A stretch of 64,000 nt of DNA, from positions 57,681 through 121,680 of the forward strand of contig NZ_JAFMOY010000120.1 of assembly GCF_019049625.1 (NCBI RefSeq), read 5' to 3'. Origin of the DNA: Rahnella ecdela. GTDB taxonomy: Bacteria; Pseudomonadota; Gammaproteobacteria; Enterobacterales; Enterobacteriaceae. Shown here one piece after another: positions 9,405 to 18,443 of the stretch. The first letter of the stretch is position 1. Each line of letters begins with the position of its first letter. The notes beneath the pieces are model-generated. The model searched no databases. It was given only the letters and a program-made list of their open reading frames with translations, and had not been told where the DNA came from. The position numbers were made by a program, and so were the translations under genes.

Positions 9405-10307
9405 CTAAAGCGTCCCGTGCAGCTTTTCTGCAAGAAAATCCAGGAACACGCGCAGCGCGGGCGACTGGCCTTTATGACTGGCATATAACGCTGAAATTGA
9501 AGACGGCACCGTTTGCCAGTCAGGTAGCAGATGCACTAATTTCCCGTCGCTCAGGCTCTGCCTGCACGCCATTTCCGGTAGCAGCCCGATGCCCATACCG
9601 TCAGCCGCCGCCTGACACAGAACCAGTAAATTATTGCTGATCAGGCGCGGCGTTAACGACACCTTTCGGCTACCTTCCTGCGGATGAATGAGTTCCCACC
9701 GCGTGCCGGCCCAGGGTGTTTTTCGCACCAGCGTTGGCAGATAACTTAGCTGATCGGTAGAAGGCGGCGCGGGTAACGCCGCGATAAACGCCGGACTGGC
9801 AACCAGCACATATTTCAGCGTCCCCAGCGGTTTGCGGTACAGCCCGGAATCTTCCAGAGGTTCGCTGTGCGAATGAATCGTCACATCAAAATTCTCCTCG
9901 AGTAAATCCACCGCGCGGTTGATGGCCAGCAGCTCCAGTGTGATATGCGGGTAACGTGTCAGAAATTCTGTCATCAGCGGAGCCACAACCATTTCCGCCA
10001 TCATTACCGGTGTTGAGACCCGCAACAGTCCGCTGGGATTTTGCTGCAAATCATCGATGACCTGTTGCGCCGTTTGCGCCTGTTGCAGCAGTTTCTGGCA
10101 TTCAATGGCGTAGCACTCGCCGGTGCTGGTGACAGAGAAATGGCGGGAAGTGCGTTGCAGCAACCGGACACCGAGGCGGGTTTCCAGCGCGTCAATCCGG
10201 CGGCTGAGCAGTGATTTGGAAACGCCCAGCGCCCGTGCTGCAGCGGTAAATCCCTGATGCTGCACGACGGCGGCAAACAGCGCCATATCATTGAGATTAT
10301 CGTTCAT
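9405..10307 (-). CDS. LysR-family regulator, probable regulator of azoR
   Basis: 300 residues from an ATG preceded by GGGAGG; an upstream in-frame start 16 codons earlier is rejected. The N-terminal winged helix-turn-helix reads FAAVVQHQGFTAAARALGVSKS (about 8-29). The rest is a LysR substrate-binding domain. It resembles the large family of LysR regulators found next to oxidoreductase genes. It is divergent from the azoreductase gene across 124 bases that contain a perfect inverted repeat, so it probably controls azoR and itself. The inducer is unknown; quinones or azo compounds are guesses from the partner enzyme. Confidence 0.85.
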   Translation of the reverse strand: MNDNLNDMALFAAVVQHQGFTAAARALGVSKSLLSRRIDALETRLGVRLLQRTSRHFSVTSTGECYAIECQKLLQQAQTAQQVIDDLQQNPSGLLRVSTPVMMAEMVVAPLMTEFLTRYPHITLELLAINRAVDLLEENFDVTIHSHSEPLEDSGLYRKPLGTLKYVLVASPAFIAALPAPPSTDQLSYLPTLVRKTPWAGTRWELIHPQEGSRKVSLTPRLISNNLLVLCQAAADGMGIGLLPEMACRQSLSDGKLVHLLPDWQTVPSSISALYASHKGQSPALRVFLDFLAEKLHGTL

Positions 10308-10323
10308 CTTGCCTCCCGCGGTT

Positions 10324-10345
10324 ATCGTTGCAAAATGACAACGAT
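10324..10345. promoter_or_regulatory. Inverted-repeat operator between LysR gene and azoR
   Basis: A perfect inverted repeat ATCGTTG-N8-CAACGAT lies 17 bases upstream of the LysR start. A further half-site CAACGAT sits at 10380-10386, on the azoR side. Repeat plus half-site at this spacing is typical of LysR regulator binding regions. The repeat is seen directly; its use by the adjacent LysR protein is inferred. Confidence 0.6.
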
Positions 10346-10431
10346 GTGTTGCCATATTAAATATTTCGCGTCATATCAACAACGATTATCCTGTGTTCAT
10401 TCCGCTGAACATCTGCCAACAGGACATAAAA

Positions 10432-11046
10432 ATGAAAATATTACATATCGACTCAAGCCCGTTTATTAACGATTCTGTTTCCCGCGAACTTTCCGCAATG
10501 ATTGTGACGGAACTGTGTTCCCGTCACCCGGATGCGAGCGTGACTTACCGCGACCTTGGCACCACGCCGCCGCCGCATCTTTCCGCCGGTGCTATGAGCC
10601 TGCTGCACAATGCGCAGGACGTGGCGATCACGCCAGAGTTGCAGGTCGAACTGGACGGGATTTATCAGTCAATCGAAGAACTGATTGCCTGCGACGTGCT
10701 GGTGATGGGTGCGCCGATGTATAACCACTCCATCCCGAGCAACCTGAAAGCGTGGCTCGATCAGGTTTGCCAGAGGGGCAAAACCTTCCGTTATACCCCG
10801 CAGGGTGTTGTCGGGCTGATCCCCGGCAAAACGGCTTTTGTCGCTTCCAGCCGCGGTGGCATTTACAGCACACCGGAAACCCTACCGCATGATTTTCAGG
10901 AGCCGTATCTGGTTTCGATTCTGGAACTGATGGGCGTGGCGGATTGCCATATTATCCGTGCAGAGGGCGTAAGCCGTCAGGCCATTGGCCGTGAGAAAGG
11001 ACTGGCGGAGGGAAGGGAAACGCTGCTTCAGATACTTAATAACTGA
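10432..11046 (+). CDS. azoR: FMN-dependent NADH-azoreductase
   Basis: 204 residues (E. coli AzoR 201), a flavodoxin-fold homodimer. The start MKILHIDSSP is preceded by AGGAC; an ORF extension upstream is rejected. The SSP loop near residues 8-10 binds the FMN phosphate. GAPMYNHSIPSNLKAWLDQV (about 95-114) is the conserved flavin-contact region. The enzyme reduces quinones and azo dyes by two electrons using NADH, and is thought to protect against quinone stress. It is divergent from a LysR regulator. Confidence 0.93.
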   Translation: MKILHIDSSPFINDSVSRELSAMIVTELCSRHPDASVTYRDLGTTPPPHLSAGAMSLLHNAQDVAITPELQVELDGIYQSIEELIACDVLVMGAPMYNHSIPSNLKAWLDQVCQRGKTFRYTPQGVVGLIPGKTAFVASSRGGIYSTPETLPHDFQEPYLVSILELMGVADCHIIRAEGVSRQAIGREKGLAEGRETLLQILNN

Positions 11047-11063
11047 AACAGCGTTGCCCGGTT

Positions 11064-13346
11064 TTAATGTTTCGCGGTATTTATCAGCTCAAAAAGCACT
11101 ACCGTGCGCGATGTGCAGATGTACTCACGGCCGAATTCGAAATTATGCTCGTTAACGTCATCCGGCTGGAAGGTATCGAAAATATGCCGCCAGCTTTGCC
11201 CGTGTGCAACGGAAGGCAGCGTAAACACCACGTCTTTATGTGAGGCGTTGAAAAGCAGAAGAACGGTGCTTAACGAGCCCTGACGCAGTAAACCGGTCGG
11301 TTGCGCGCGACCGTCCAGCAGCATCGCAATGCATTTGGCGTGCGGGTCTTTCCAGGCTGCATCGGTCATTTCCGGCCCCTGCGGCTGGAACCAGCTGACA
11401 TCTTTCACGCCCAGCTTCTCGTGAACCGCACCGGTAAGAAAGCGCCCGCGATGTAAAATCGGGAAGCGCTTACGCAGCGCAATCAGCCGGTAAGTGAACA
11501 GCAGTAATGCCTGACCTTTTTCTTCGATATCCCAGTTAATCCACGCAATTTCAGTGTCCTGACAATAGGCATTGTTATTGCCATTCTGCGATCGCGCAAA
11601 CTCATCGCCGGCCAGCAGCATCGGCGTACCCTGTGAAAACAACAGCGTCGCCAGCATATTGCGCATTTGCCGCAGTCGCAGTTCATTGATCGCCGGATCA
11701 TCGGTCGGACCTTCCACCCCATAGTTGGCAGAAATATTGTTATCGCTGCCATCTTTACCGTTTTCACCATTGGCTTCGTTGTGTTTACTGGCATACGAAA
11801 CCCAGTCATTGAGCGTAAAGCCGTCGTGCGCGGTAATAAAGTTCACAGAAGCGTAAGGCTTGCGACCACGATGATTAAACAAATCCGCCGAACCGGAAAG
11901 CCGTGTCGCGAACTGTGCCAGCTGGCCTTCATCTCCGCGCCAGAATTTGCGCACTGTGTCGCGGAAACGATCATTCCATTCCATCCAGCCGGGCGGGAAG
12001 CCGCCGACCTGATAACCGCCGGGACCGCAATCCCATGGCTCGGCAATCAGTTTGCACTGGCTGAGGACAGGATCCTGACGGCAGGTATCGAGGAAACCGC
12101 AACCTTCATCAAAACCGTAGCTTTCACGTCCGAGAATGGTCGCCAGATCAAAACGGAATCCATCGACCTGCATTTCCGTCGCCCAGTAACGCAGTGAATC
12201 AGTGACCATTTGCAGCACACGCGGATGGCTGAGATTGAGCGTATTGCCGGTGCCGGTATCGTTAATGTAATAGCGCTTATTGTCCGGCATCAGCCGGTAA
12301 TAGCTGGCGTTATCAATGCCTTTAAAAGACAGCGTTGGCCCGAGTTCGTTACCTTCGGCCGTATGGTTGTACACCACATCCAGTATCACCTCGATGTTGG
12401 CGGCGTGCAGGGTAGCAATCATCTGCTTGAATTCGTTCACGGTATGCGTCGCCATATATTGCGGATGCGGCGCGAAGAAACTCAGCGTGTTGTAACCCCA
12501 GAAATTATGCAGGCCTTTATCCTGCAAATGCCGGTCGTCGGTAAAGGCATGAACAGGCATCAGCTCAACCGACGTCACGCCCAGCGAGCGAATATATTCC
12601 ACAATGTGCGGGGTGCTCATGCCGGAGAATGTGCCGCGCAGATGCTCCGGCACCGCCGGATGGCGCATGGTGTAGCCGCGAACATGCGTTTCGTAGATCA
12701 GCGTTTTTTCCCACGGAATGTGTCTTTTTCGCGAGCGCGCCCAGGAAAAAGCGGGGTCGATAACACGACATTTTGGCAGAAACTCTGCGCTGTCGCGGTT
12801 ATCAATATGCAGGTCTTTTTTCGGGCTCTGCATATCATAGGCGAACAGCGCATCGTCCCATTTCAGTTCACCGACAATCTGTTTGGCGTAAGGGTCGAGC
12901 AGCAGTTTGGCGGGATTAAACCGGTGTCCGTCATGCGGTGCATACGGGCCGTGCACGCGATAGGCATAAAGCAGGCCGGGGCGGGCATCGGGCAGATAGC
13001 CATGCCAGACCTCATCGGTGTATTCAGGCAGTTCAATCACGTCATACTGTTCGCCTTCTTCATTGAAAAGACACAGTTCGACTTTGGTGGCATTCGCGGA
13101 GAACAAAGCGAAGTTGACACCCAGCCCGTCCCAGGTCGCGCCCAGCGGCACGGGCAAACCTTCACGTACCCGGGTGGTATGCCCTGAATCGAAACTGCGA
13201 ACAATCTCCCCGTCACTTGAGGGATGGATGATCCGCACGCCGAGTTCATCCACAGCGATATCAACCTGAGCATGTGAGGGAACGGTGCGAACTTCTTCCG
13301 TTATGGCGGTAGGTTTACTTGTCTTGCCGGACCGGGCCTTTGTCAT
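11064..13346 (-). CDS. glgX: Glycogen debranching enzyme GlgX-like (GH13)
   Basis: About 760 residues, roughly 100 longer than E. coli GlgX (657). The extra length is an N-terminal tail of about 65 polar residues before the CBM48-like domain (GATWDGLGVNFALFSA). The GH13 triad is present: Asp400 in VDGFRFDLA, Glu436 in LIAEPWDCGPGG, and Asp508 in FITAHDGFTLND. The enzyme hydrolyses alpha-1,6 branches of glycogen trimmed by phosphorylase. No glgB, glgC, glgA or glgP is next to it, so it may be a second copy or act on other alpha-glucans. Start is uncertain: ATG 13346 has GGAG upstream; a GTG at 13358 is possible. Confidence 0.85.
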   Translation of the reverse strand: MTKARSGKTSKPTAITEEVRTVPSHAQVDIAVDELGVRIIHPSSDGEIVRSFDSGHTTRVREGLPVPLGATWDGLGVNFALFSANATKVELCLFNEEGEQYDVIELPEYTDEVWHGYLPDARPGLLYAYRVHGPYAPHDGHRFNPAKLLLDPYAKQIVGELKWDDALFAYDMQSPKKDLHIDNRDSAEFLPKCRVIDPAFSWARSRKRHIPWEKTLIYETHVRGYTMRHPAVPEHLRGTFSGMSTPHIVEYIRSLGVTSVELMPVHAFTDDRHLQDKGLHNFWGYNTLSFFAPHPQYMATHTVNEFKQMIATLHAANIEVILDVVYNHTAEGNELGPTLSFKGIDNASYYRLMPDNKRYYINDTGTGNTLNLSHPRVLQMVTDSLRYWATEMQVDGFRFDLATILGRESYGFDEGCGFLDTCRQDPVLSQCKLIAEPWDCGPGGYQVGGFPPGWMEWNDRFRDTVRKFWRGDEGQLAQFATRLSGSADLFNHRGRKPYASVNFITAHDGFTLNDWVSYASKHNEANGENGKDGSDNNISANYGVEGPTDDPAINELRLRQMRNMLATLLFSQGTPMLLAGDEFARSQNGNNNAYCQDTEIAWINWDIEEKGQALLLFTYRLIALRKRFPILHRGRFLTGAVHEKLGVKDVSWFQPQGPEMTDAAWKDPHAKCIAMLLDGRAQPTGLLRQGSLSTVLLLFNASHKDVVFTLPSVAHGQSWRHIFDTFQPDDVNEHNFEFGREYICTSRTVVLFELINTAKH

Positions 13347-13560
13347 ACTCGACGTCACTCCATTTCAGGGAAATCTGACAAAAAATTGCCGAAAGAGGGC
13401 CATCTGCGCAAGCACAGACGATAACAACGAGTGTAGACCGGACTTTGGAACTTCTCCCGTAAACCGCCGAAAAGCTGTACAAGGCGCAAAGCTTCATTGA
13501 TAGTGAAAGCGAAAAGGCTAGCCTGCTAGTTATTGTCTGACTTTCTCCCGAGGAATCCCC

Positions 13561-14505
13561 ATGACCATCGCGTTACTCAGCCATGTCGATCTTGATGCTG
13601 GCTATCCTGACCGGTTCGAAGCGGCCGGTTTTACACTCTTTTTTGCCACAACGACCGAACAACGAGCCTCTCTGGATCCGCAGATAGCGCAGCAGATCCG
13701 CGCCGTGCTGACCATCGGCAGTATCGGTTTAAGTGCTGCAGAAATGGATAACCTGCCCAATCTCGAAATCATCTGTGCGCAGGGGGTCGGGTATGAACAT
13801 ATTGATGTTGAAGCAGCGAAACAGCGCGGTATTCATGTCACGCATGGTCCTGGAACCAACAATTCTTCCGTGAGCGATCACACGCTGGCGCTGATGCTGG
13901 CAATCACCCGTAAAATCCCTCAGTTCGATGCAGCCGTGCGTGGCGGCGAATGGAAAAAAGCCCGCTGGAATACGCCGGGAATGGCAGGGAAACGCTTAGG
14001 GATTATCGGGATGGGCAATATCGGCAGCCTTATTGCACACCGTGCGGCAGGCGGGTTTGATATGGAAATTGGCTATCACAACCGGCGTCCGTTGGAGGAC
14101 ACGCCATACCGTTATTTCCCGGACATCACCGGGCTGGCGCAATGGGCTGACTATCTGGTGGTCGCCACGCCGGGTGGGAAAGATACGGTCAGACTGGTGG
14201 ATGCGGACGTACTTCGCGCGCTGGGACCGGATGGATTTGTGATTAACATTGCGCGCGGCAGCGTGGTAGATAGCAATGCGCTGATCGCCAGTCTCAGAAA
14301 TCATGAAATTGCCGGTGCCGCGCTGGACGTGGTCGATGGAGAGCCGCAAGTTCCGGCGGACATGCTGACACTGGACAATCTGGTTATCACTCCGCACGTG
14401 GCCGGACGTTCACCCGAGTCTGTGGAAAACATGATGACGCTGGTGTTATCGAATCTGACTGCACATTTTGGCGGCAAACCGGTCATGACGCCGGTACCGC
14501 AATAG
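13561..14505 (+). CDS. D-2-hydroxyacid dehydrogenase (glyoxylate/hydroxypyruvate reductase-like)
   Basis: 314 residues with the classic two-domain fold. The Rossmann motif is GMGNIG (150-155). The catalytic Arg232 (NIARGS), Glu261 (DGEP) and His279 (TPHVAG) are all present. Arg-Arg after the second strand (HNRRP, about 173-177) favours NADPH over NADH. Such enzymes reduce glyoxylate, hydroxypyruvate or other 2-keto acids; the exact substrate cannot be told. GAGGAA precedes the ATG. It stands alone, divergent from glgX, and has a strong terminator. Confidence 0.85.
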   Translation: MTIALLSHVDLDAGYPDRFEAAGFTLFFATTTEQRASLDPQIAQQIRAVLTIGSIGLSAAEMDNLPNLEIICAQGVGYEHIDVEAAKQRGIHVTHGPGTNNSSVSDHTLALMLAITRKIPQFDAAVRGGEWKKARWNTPGMAGKRLGIIGMGNIGSLIAHRAAGGFDMEIGYHNRRPLEDTPYRYFPDITGLAQWADYLVVATPGGKDTVRLVDADVLRALGPDGFVINIARGSVVDSNALIASLRNHEIAGAALDVVDGEPQVPADMLTLDNLVITPHVAGRSPESVENMMTLVLSNLTAHFGGKPVMTPVPQ

Positions 14506-14537
14506 CACGTTTTCACCGGCTGTTTGCATCCTGATAT

Positions 14538-14562
14538 AAACGCCGCCTGACGGCGTTTTTTT
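14538..14562 (+). terminator. Rho-independent terminator
   Basis: AACGCCG-CCTGA-CGGCGTTTTTTT follows the hydroxyacid dehydrogenase gene: a GC-rich stem with a T-run. Confidence 0.85.
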
Positions 14563-14677
14563 ATGAGCAACATCCCGCCGTTAGTCGGAAAAAGCATAAG
14601 ACACAGCTTTTTCTTATTTGTCTGGCATAGCAACAGATCGTAACAATAGGGTTTTGGCAAGCAAGAGGCAGACAGCG

Positions 14678-15631
14678 GTGAACTTTCAACAACTCAAAAT
14701 TATACGGGAATCAGCGCGATGCAATTACAACCTGACTGAAGTCTCGAACATGTTATTCACTTCACAGTCAGGGGTCAGCCGCCATATTCGCGAGCTGGAA
14801 GATGAGCTGGGCGTTGAGATATTTATCCGTCGTGGTAAGCGTTTGCTGGGGCTGACGGAGCCCGGTAAAGAGTTGCTGGCTGTTGCCGAAAGGATCCTCA
14901 ACGAAGCGCAGAACATCCGTCGACTGGCCGATGTATTCTCGAAAGAGGATGCCGGCGTTCTGACCATCGCCACCACACACACGCAGGCGCGTTACAGTCT
15001 GCCGAAAGTCATCAAAGCGTTTCGGGCGATTTATCCCGGCGTCCGTCTGGAATTGCATCAGGGTTCGCCGCAGGAAGTTCTCGCCATGTTGCTGAGCGGG
15101 CAGGCGGATGTGGCCATTGCCAGCGAAAAACTGATGAACGATCCGGCTGTGGCGGCGTTTCCATATTACCGCTGGCACCACGCGATAGTGGTTCCGCAGG
15201 GGCATCCGCTGACGTTGCAACATCCGGTGACGTTGCAGCATCTGAGTGAACTGCCGTTAATCACCTATCGTCAGGGCATCACCGGCCGCTCGCGCCTCGA
15301 TGAAGCCTTTAACCGCGCCGCACTCACCGCGGATATCGTGCTCAGCGCGCAGGATTCCGATGTGATTAAAACTTACGTCGAATTAGGGCTGGGCGTGGGG
15401 ATCCTCGCGGATAAAGCGTTCGAAGCTGCGCGTGATACCGGCCTTCAGCTGATTAACGCCGAGCATCTGTTCGAAGCCAATACCGTCTGGCTGGGGCTGA
15501 AAAAATCGCAATTGCAACGTAACTACGTCTGGCGGTTTATCGAATTATGTAATCCGGGACTGTCGGTGAATGAGATTAAAGAGAAGGTGTTTGCGACGGG
15601 CGGGGAACCGGTTATTGACTATCAGATTTAG
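14678..15631 (+). CDS. cbl: CysB-like LysR regulator Cbl
   Basis: 317 residues from a GTG start (VNFQQLKIIRES), with AGAGGC upstream. An ATG 20 codons earlier is rejected because Cbl/CysB proteins begin at this motif. The winged HTH (NYNLTEVSNMLFTSQSGVSRHIRELE) and the ending IDYQI are nearly those of E. coli Cbl (316). Cbl activates sulfonate and taurine utilisation genes when sulfate is scarce; adenosine phosphosulfate is its known anti-inducer. A plausible target, ssuD-ssuA, lies 8 kb away in this window. Cbl stands alone rather than next to cysB or nac. Confidence 0.93.
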   Translation: MNFQQLKIIRESARCNYNLTEVSNMLFTSQSGVSRHIRELEDELGVEIFIRRGKRLLGLTEPGKELLAVAERILNEAQNIRRLADVFSKEDAGVLTIATTHTQARYSLPKVIKAFRAIYPGVRLELHQGSPQEVLAMLLSGQADVAIASEKLMNDPAVAAFPYYRWHHAIVVPQGHPLTLQHPVTLQHLSELPLITYRQGITGRSRLDEAFNRAALTADIVLSAQDSDVIKTYVELGLGVGILADKAFEAARDTGLQLINAEHLFEANTVWLGLKKSQLQRNYVWRFIELCNPGLSVNEIKEKVFATGGEPVIDYQI

Positions 15632-15657
15632 AGAGCCAAAGTGGACGTGCCTTTAGG

Positions 15658-15699
15658 TCAACTTCAGCTTCAACTTCAACTTCAACTTCAACGTCAAGG
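15658..15699. repeat. Hexamer tandem repeat (TCAACT)n
   Basis: Seven consecutive hexamers, four exact TCAACT and three one- or two-base variants (TCAGCT, TCAACG, TCAAGG), start 27 bases after the cbl stop. They lie outside any gene. The repeat marks the left edge of the structured block that follows. Confidence 0.85.
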
Positions 15700-16150
15700 T
15701 CGTGGGCGTCGGCCCACACCGACCAGAGACCCGGTAACGCGCGGGCCTCTGGACTCCGCGCTTTTCTAACTGCGCGCTGTCGCGGGTATGACGGACATGT
15801 TCCGGCGCATTAGTGAGTGGCGCAAATCCAGGTGCTTCGCACTGCCTTCTCTCGGTCTTCGAGCCGCAGGTCTCGAAGCCGCTCCGTTCAGCTGAATTTT
15901 TAGCACGCCAATCAACCTTTTTAAAAGATGAAAAACAGTCTGCCGTTGATTTTTAGATGGTGCGGGCGTTTGAGAAAACTTGCTGAATGAGAGGTTGCAG
16001 ACCATAGGCTGCAATCCCGAAATGAAGGCACCGCGTAGCGGCGAGATTTCCAGCCTGTCGCAGGGATACCTGAAACATAGTGTCTGGCGAAGCGCGCAGT
16101 GAAAAGCGAAGGGAGATCCAAGAGGGAAAAAGCACGTTTCCCTCTTGGTC
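15698..16150. other. Gene-free, hairpin-rich block between cbl and rnb
   Basis: No convincing coding frame is present; short frames lack ribosome sites and family features. At least five hairpins follow one another: 15698-15724 (GTGGGC/GCCCAC), 15723-15752 (CCAGAG/CTCTGG), 15857-15878 (CTTCGAG/CTCGAAG), 15995-16014 (TTGCAG/CTGCAA) and 16118-16148. The last is a perfect 12-bp stem, CCAAGAGGGAAA/TTTCCCTCTTGG. The first two overlap by two bases, so they may be alternatives. The block lies between convergent genes, so it is not a 5' leader. It could be a dispersed intergenic repeat, a non-autonomous mobile element or a structured RNA; which one cannot be decided from one copy. Confidence 0.5.
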
Positions 16151-16178
16151 GGTTTCGGCGCGGTGAGTTATGTAATCG

Positions 16179-16297
16179 CTGCAATTGAGAAACCGAAATT
16201 TTCACGATTCAACGTTCAGATATAACTGCAATTAAGAAACCGAAATTTTCCAATCTAATTTTCAAGTCTTCACTGCAAGTGAAAAAAAAATTCTGAA
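16179..16297. repeat. 47-bp-period direct repeats
   Basis: A 25-base unit beginning CTGCAATT and ending CGAAATTTTC occurs at 16179-16203 and at 16226-16250 with one mismatch. A degenerate third copy (CTGCAAGTG...) starts at 16273. All are exactly 47 bases apart. Their function is unknown. They lie downstream of both cbl and rnb. Confidence 0.7.
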
Positions 16298-16304
16298 GAA
16301 ATAA

Positions 16305-16330
16305 AAAAACCGGTCATAAGACCGGTTTTT
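16305..16330 (-). terminator. Rho-independent terminator of rnb
   Basis: AAAAACCGGTC-ATAA-GACCGGTTTTT is a perfect stem with A/T runs on both sides, 20 bases beyond the rnb stop. It can work in both directions. Confidence 0.85.
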
Positions 16331-16350
16331 ACCTTCGCTAAAAGCGAAAC

Positions 16351-18294
16351 CTAAACTGCTGGTTTTGCGATCACATTACGATTTTCCATACGCACTTCCG
16401 CAATGTTCACGTCAATAACGTCGCTCTGACGATAGGCGACTTCGCCTTTAATCAGAACGGTGCCGGTGTCTGCGCTGCATACCAGTTCGTCGCGCACGCT
16501 GTGCAGGAACGGAGCAGGGATGAACGCCACGGCGCCGATATCTTGCAGACGCACGCGCAGACCGCCGCGGGTGACATCGATGATTTCAGCGCTGAATTTA
16601 ACGTCAGTACCCACTTTATCTTCCAGATAACGGGCATACAGCCAGTCACCGACATCGCGCTCGGCCATGCGGTTGGCACGGCGGCGTTCTGCCAGCTGAA
16701 CAGTCATGTCGTCCTGAGGTTTCTCAGCGGACTGTTGCAGGATCATCGCTTTCAGCAAACGGTGGTTCACCATGTCGCCGTATTTACGGATGGGTGATGT
16801 CCAGGTTGCATAAGCTTCCAGTCCCAGCCCGTAGTGCGGCCCCGGTGTGGTGCTGATTTCTGCGAAAGTCTGGAAACGACGAATACGGCTGTCGAGGAAC
16901 TGCGTTGGCAGCGCATCCAGTTTACGGCGCAGCGCACAGAAACCTGGCAGCGTCAGCAGTTCTTCTGCATTGGCTTCAACGTCATTGACCTGCAACACGG
17001 TCACCGCGTTTTCAACCAGCAGCGGATCAAAACCTGTATGCACGTTGTAGACGCCGAAACCGAGGCTGTCGCGCAGGGCGATAGCGGCACAGACGTTGGC
17101 GGCAATCATGGATTCTTCCACGATGCGGTTAGCGATACGACGATGCTCAGCGACGATTTGCAGCACGTTGCCTTTCTCACCCAGTACGAAGCGGTAATCA
17201 GGACGGTCTTTGAACACCAGCGCGTGCTCGGTGCGCCATGCGCTGCGTACGTCGCAGACGCGTTTCAGCAGACGGATCTGAGAAGCAATGACATCGCTGG
17301 CCGGTTGCCATTCGCTTTTCTCATCCGCTTCCAGCCAGTCAGACACATCATCGTAAGCCAGTTTGGCTTTGGATTCGATGGTCGCGGCGAAGAAACAAAT
17401 GTCGCTGCCCAGTGCGCCATCGGCGGCCAGCGTCACAGAGCACGCCAGAACCGGACGGCTGACGTCCGGCCACAGGGAACAGATGTCGTCGGACAATTCA
17501 CGCGGCAGCATCGGGATATTGAAGCCCGGCAGATAGTTGGTGAATGCGCGTTTCTTGGCAATGTTGTCGAGATCGCTGCCTTCACTGACGTAAGCCGTCG
17601 GGTCAGCAATCGCGATGGTCATTTGCAGGGTGCCGTCGCCGTTGTCTTTAACATACAGCGCGTCATCCATGTCCTGCGTACTGCCGCTGTCGATAGTGAC
17701 AAATGGCAGGGCAGTCAAGTCTTCGCGGGTCAAGCCTTCGTTGCGCAGTTCAGCGATATCAGATTTTGGCGCTTGACGTTCGAGATTATGACGTGCCAGC
17801 GTAACCCACCATGGCGCGAGATCGTCGGTACCGGTGGTGATCCATTCGGTGATTTCGGCCTGGAAGCTGTGATCGCCTTCTTTCAGCGGGTGGCGGCGCA
17901 TTTCAGCCACACACCAGTCACCGTCGCTCACTTCATGATTGATATTGCGGGCAACGCGGCACTGAATGGAATCACGTAATAAAGGGTGGTCCGGAATGAT
18001 GGAAAGACGGTCATCTTTCTTGGTCACGCGGCCTACAAAACGGCTGAGGAACGGTTCAACCAGGGTTTCCGGCTGGACGATTTCACGCTCTTTCTCAGTT
18101 TGCAGGGAGGCGATAACACGATCCCCGTGCATGACTTTTTTCATGTACGGAGGTGGAATGAAATAGCTTTTTTGACCGTCTACTTCAAGAAAGCCAAAGC
18201 CTTTCTCAGTGCCTTTCACGATGCCTTCGACACGCGGAGTCTGAGAGTGAAGTTGCTGTTTTAGCTGCGCGAGCAGCGGGTTATCTTGAAACAT
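16351..18294 (-). CDS. rnb: Exoribonuclease II
   Basis: 647 residues (E. coli RNase II 644). Cold-shock RNA-binding domains occupy about 1-180. The RNB catalytic domain follows, with the metal-binding aspartates in [13 protein letters not shown] near 200-213. An S1 domain ([26 protein letters not shown]) closes the protein. It degrades single-stranded RNA processively from the 3' end and has a large part in mRNA decay. It is a single gene with its own terminator. Confidence 0.98.
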   Translation of the reverse strand: MFQDNPLLAQLKQQLHSQTPRVEGIVKGTEKGFGFLEVDGQKSYFIPPPYMKKVMHGDRVIASLQTEKEREIVQPETLVEPFLSRFVGRVTKKDDRLSIIPDHPLLRDSIQCRVARNINHEVSDGDWCVAEMRRHPLKEGDHSFQAEITEWITTGTDDLAPWWVTLARHNLERQAPKSDIAELRNEGLTREDLTALPFVTIDSGSTQDMDDALYVKDNGDGTLQMTIAIADPTAYVSEGSDLDNIAKKRAFTNYLPGFNIPMLPRELSDDICSLWPDVSRPVLACSVTLAADGALGSDICFFAATIESKAKLAYDDVSDWLEADEKSEWQPASDVIASQIRLLKRVCDVRSAWRTEHALVFKDRPDYRFVLGEKGNVLQIVAEHRRIANRIVEESMIAANVCAAIALRDSLGFGVYNVHTGFDPLLVENAVTVLQVNDVEANAEELLTLPGFCALRRKLDALPTQFLDSRIRRFQTFAEISTTPGPHYGLGLEAYATWTSPIRKYGDMVNHRLLKAMILQQSAEKPQDDMTVQLAERRRANRMAERDVGDWLYARYLEDKVGTDVKFSAEIIDVTRGGLRVRLQDIGAVAFIPAPFLHSVRDELVCSADTGTVLIKGEVAYRQSDVIDVNIAEVRMENRNVIAKPAV

Positions 18295-18443
18295 ATCGTC
18301 CAGAGAATTGGGGGTTAATGTGGCTCGATTAGCGGCAGACAGTTTTACGCGATCTGGCCCCTTCGGGCAAGCAGCATCTGCCCCTTTCGCCTCATAACCC
18401 TGAAGCGAAAGAGGACATTTGCGCGATGTTACGCAAGTCTGAC

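Noticed and set aside
15658..15699. CRISPR-like array
   Set aside because: The unit is a 6-base tandem repeat without spacers, and no cas genes are in the window.
15766..16205. Minus-strand short frames in the cbl-rnb block as genes
   Set aside because: No ribosome sites, no domain signal, and the frames run through hairpin repeats.
16179..16297. CRISPR-like repeats at 47-base spacing
   Set aside because: Only two good copies and a degenerate third, inside a structured block; no cas genes.
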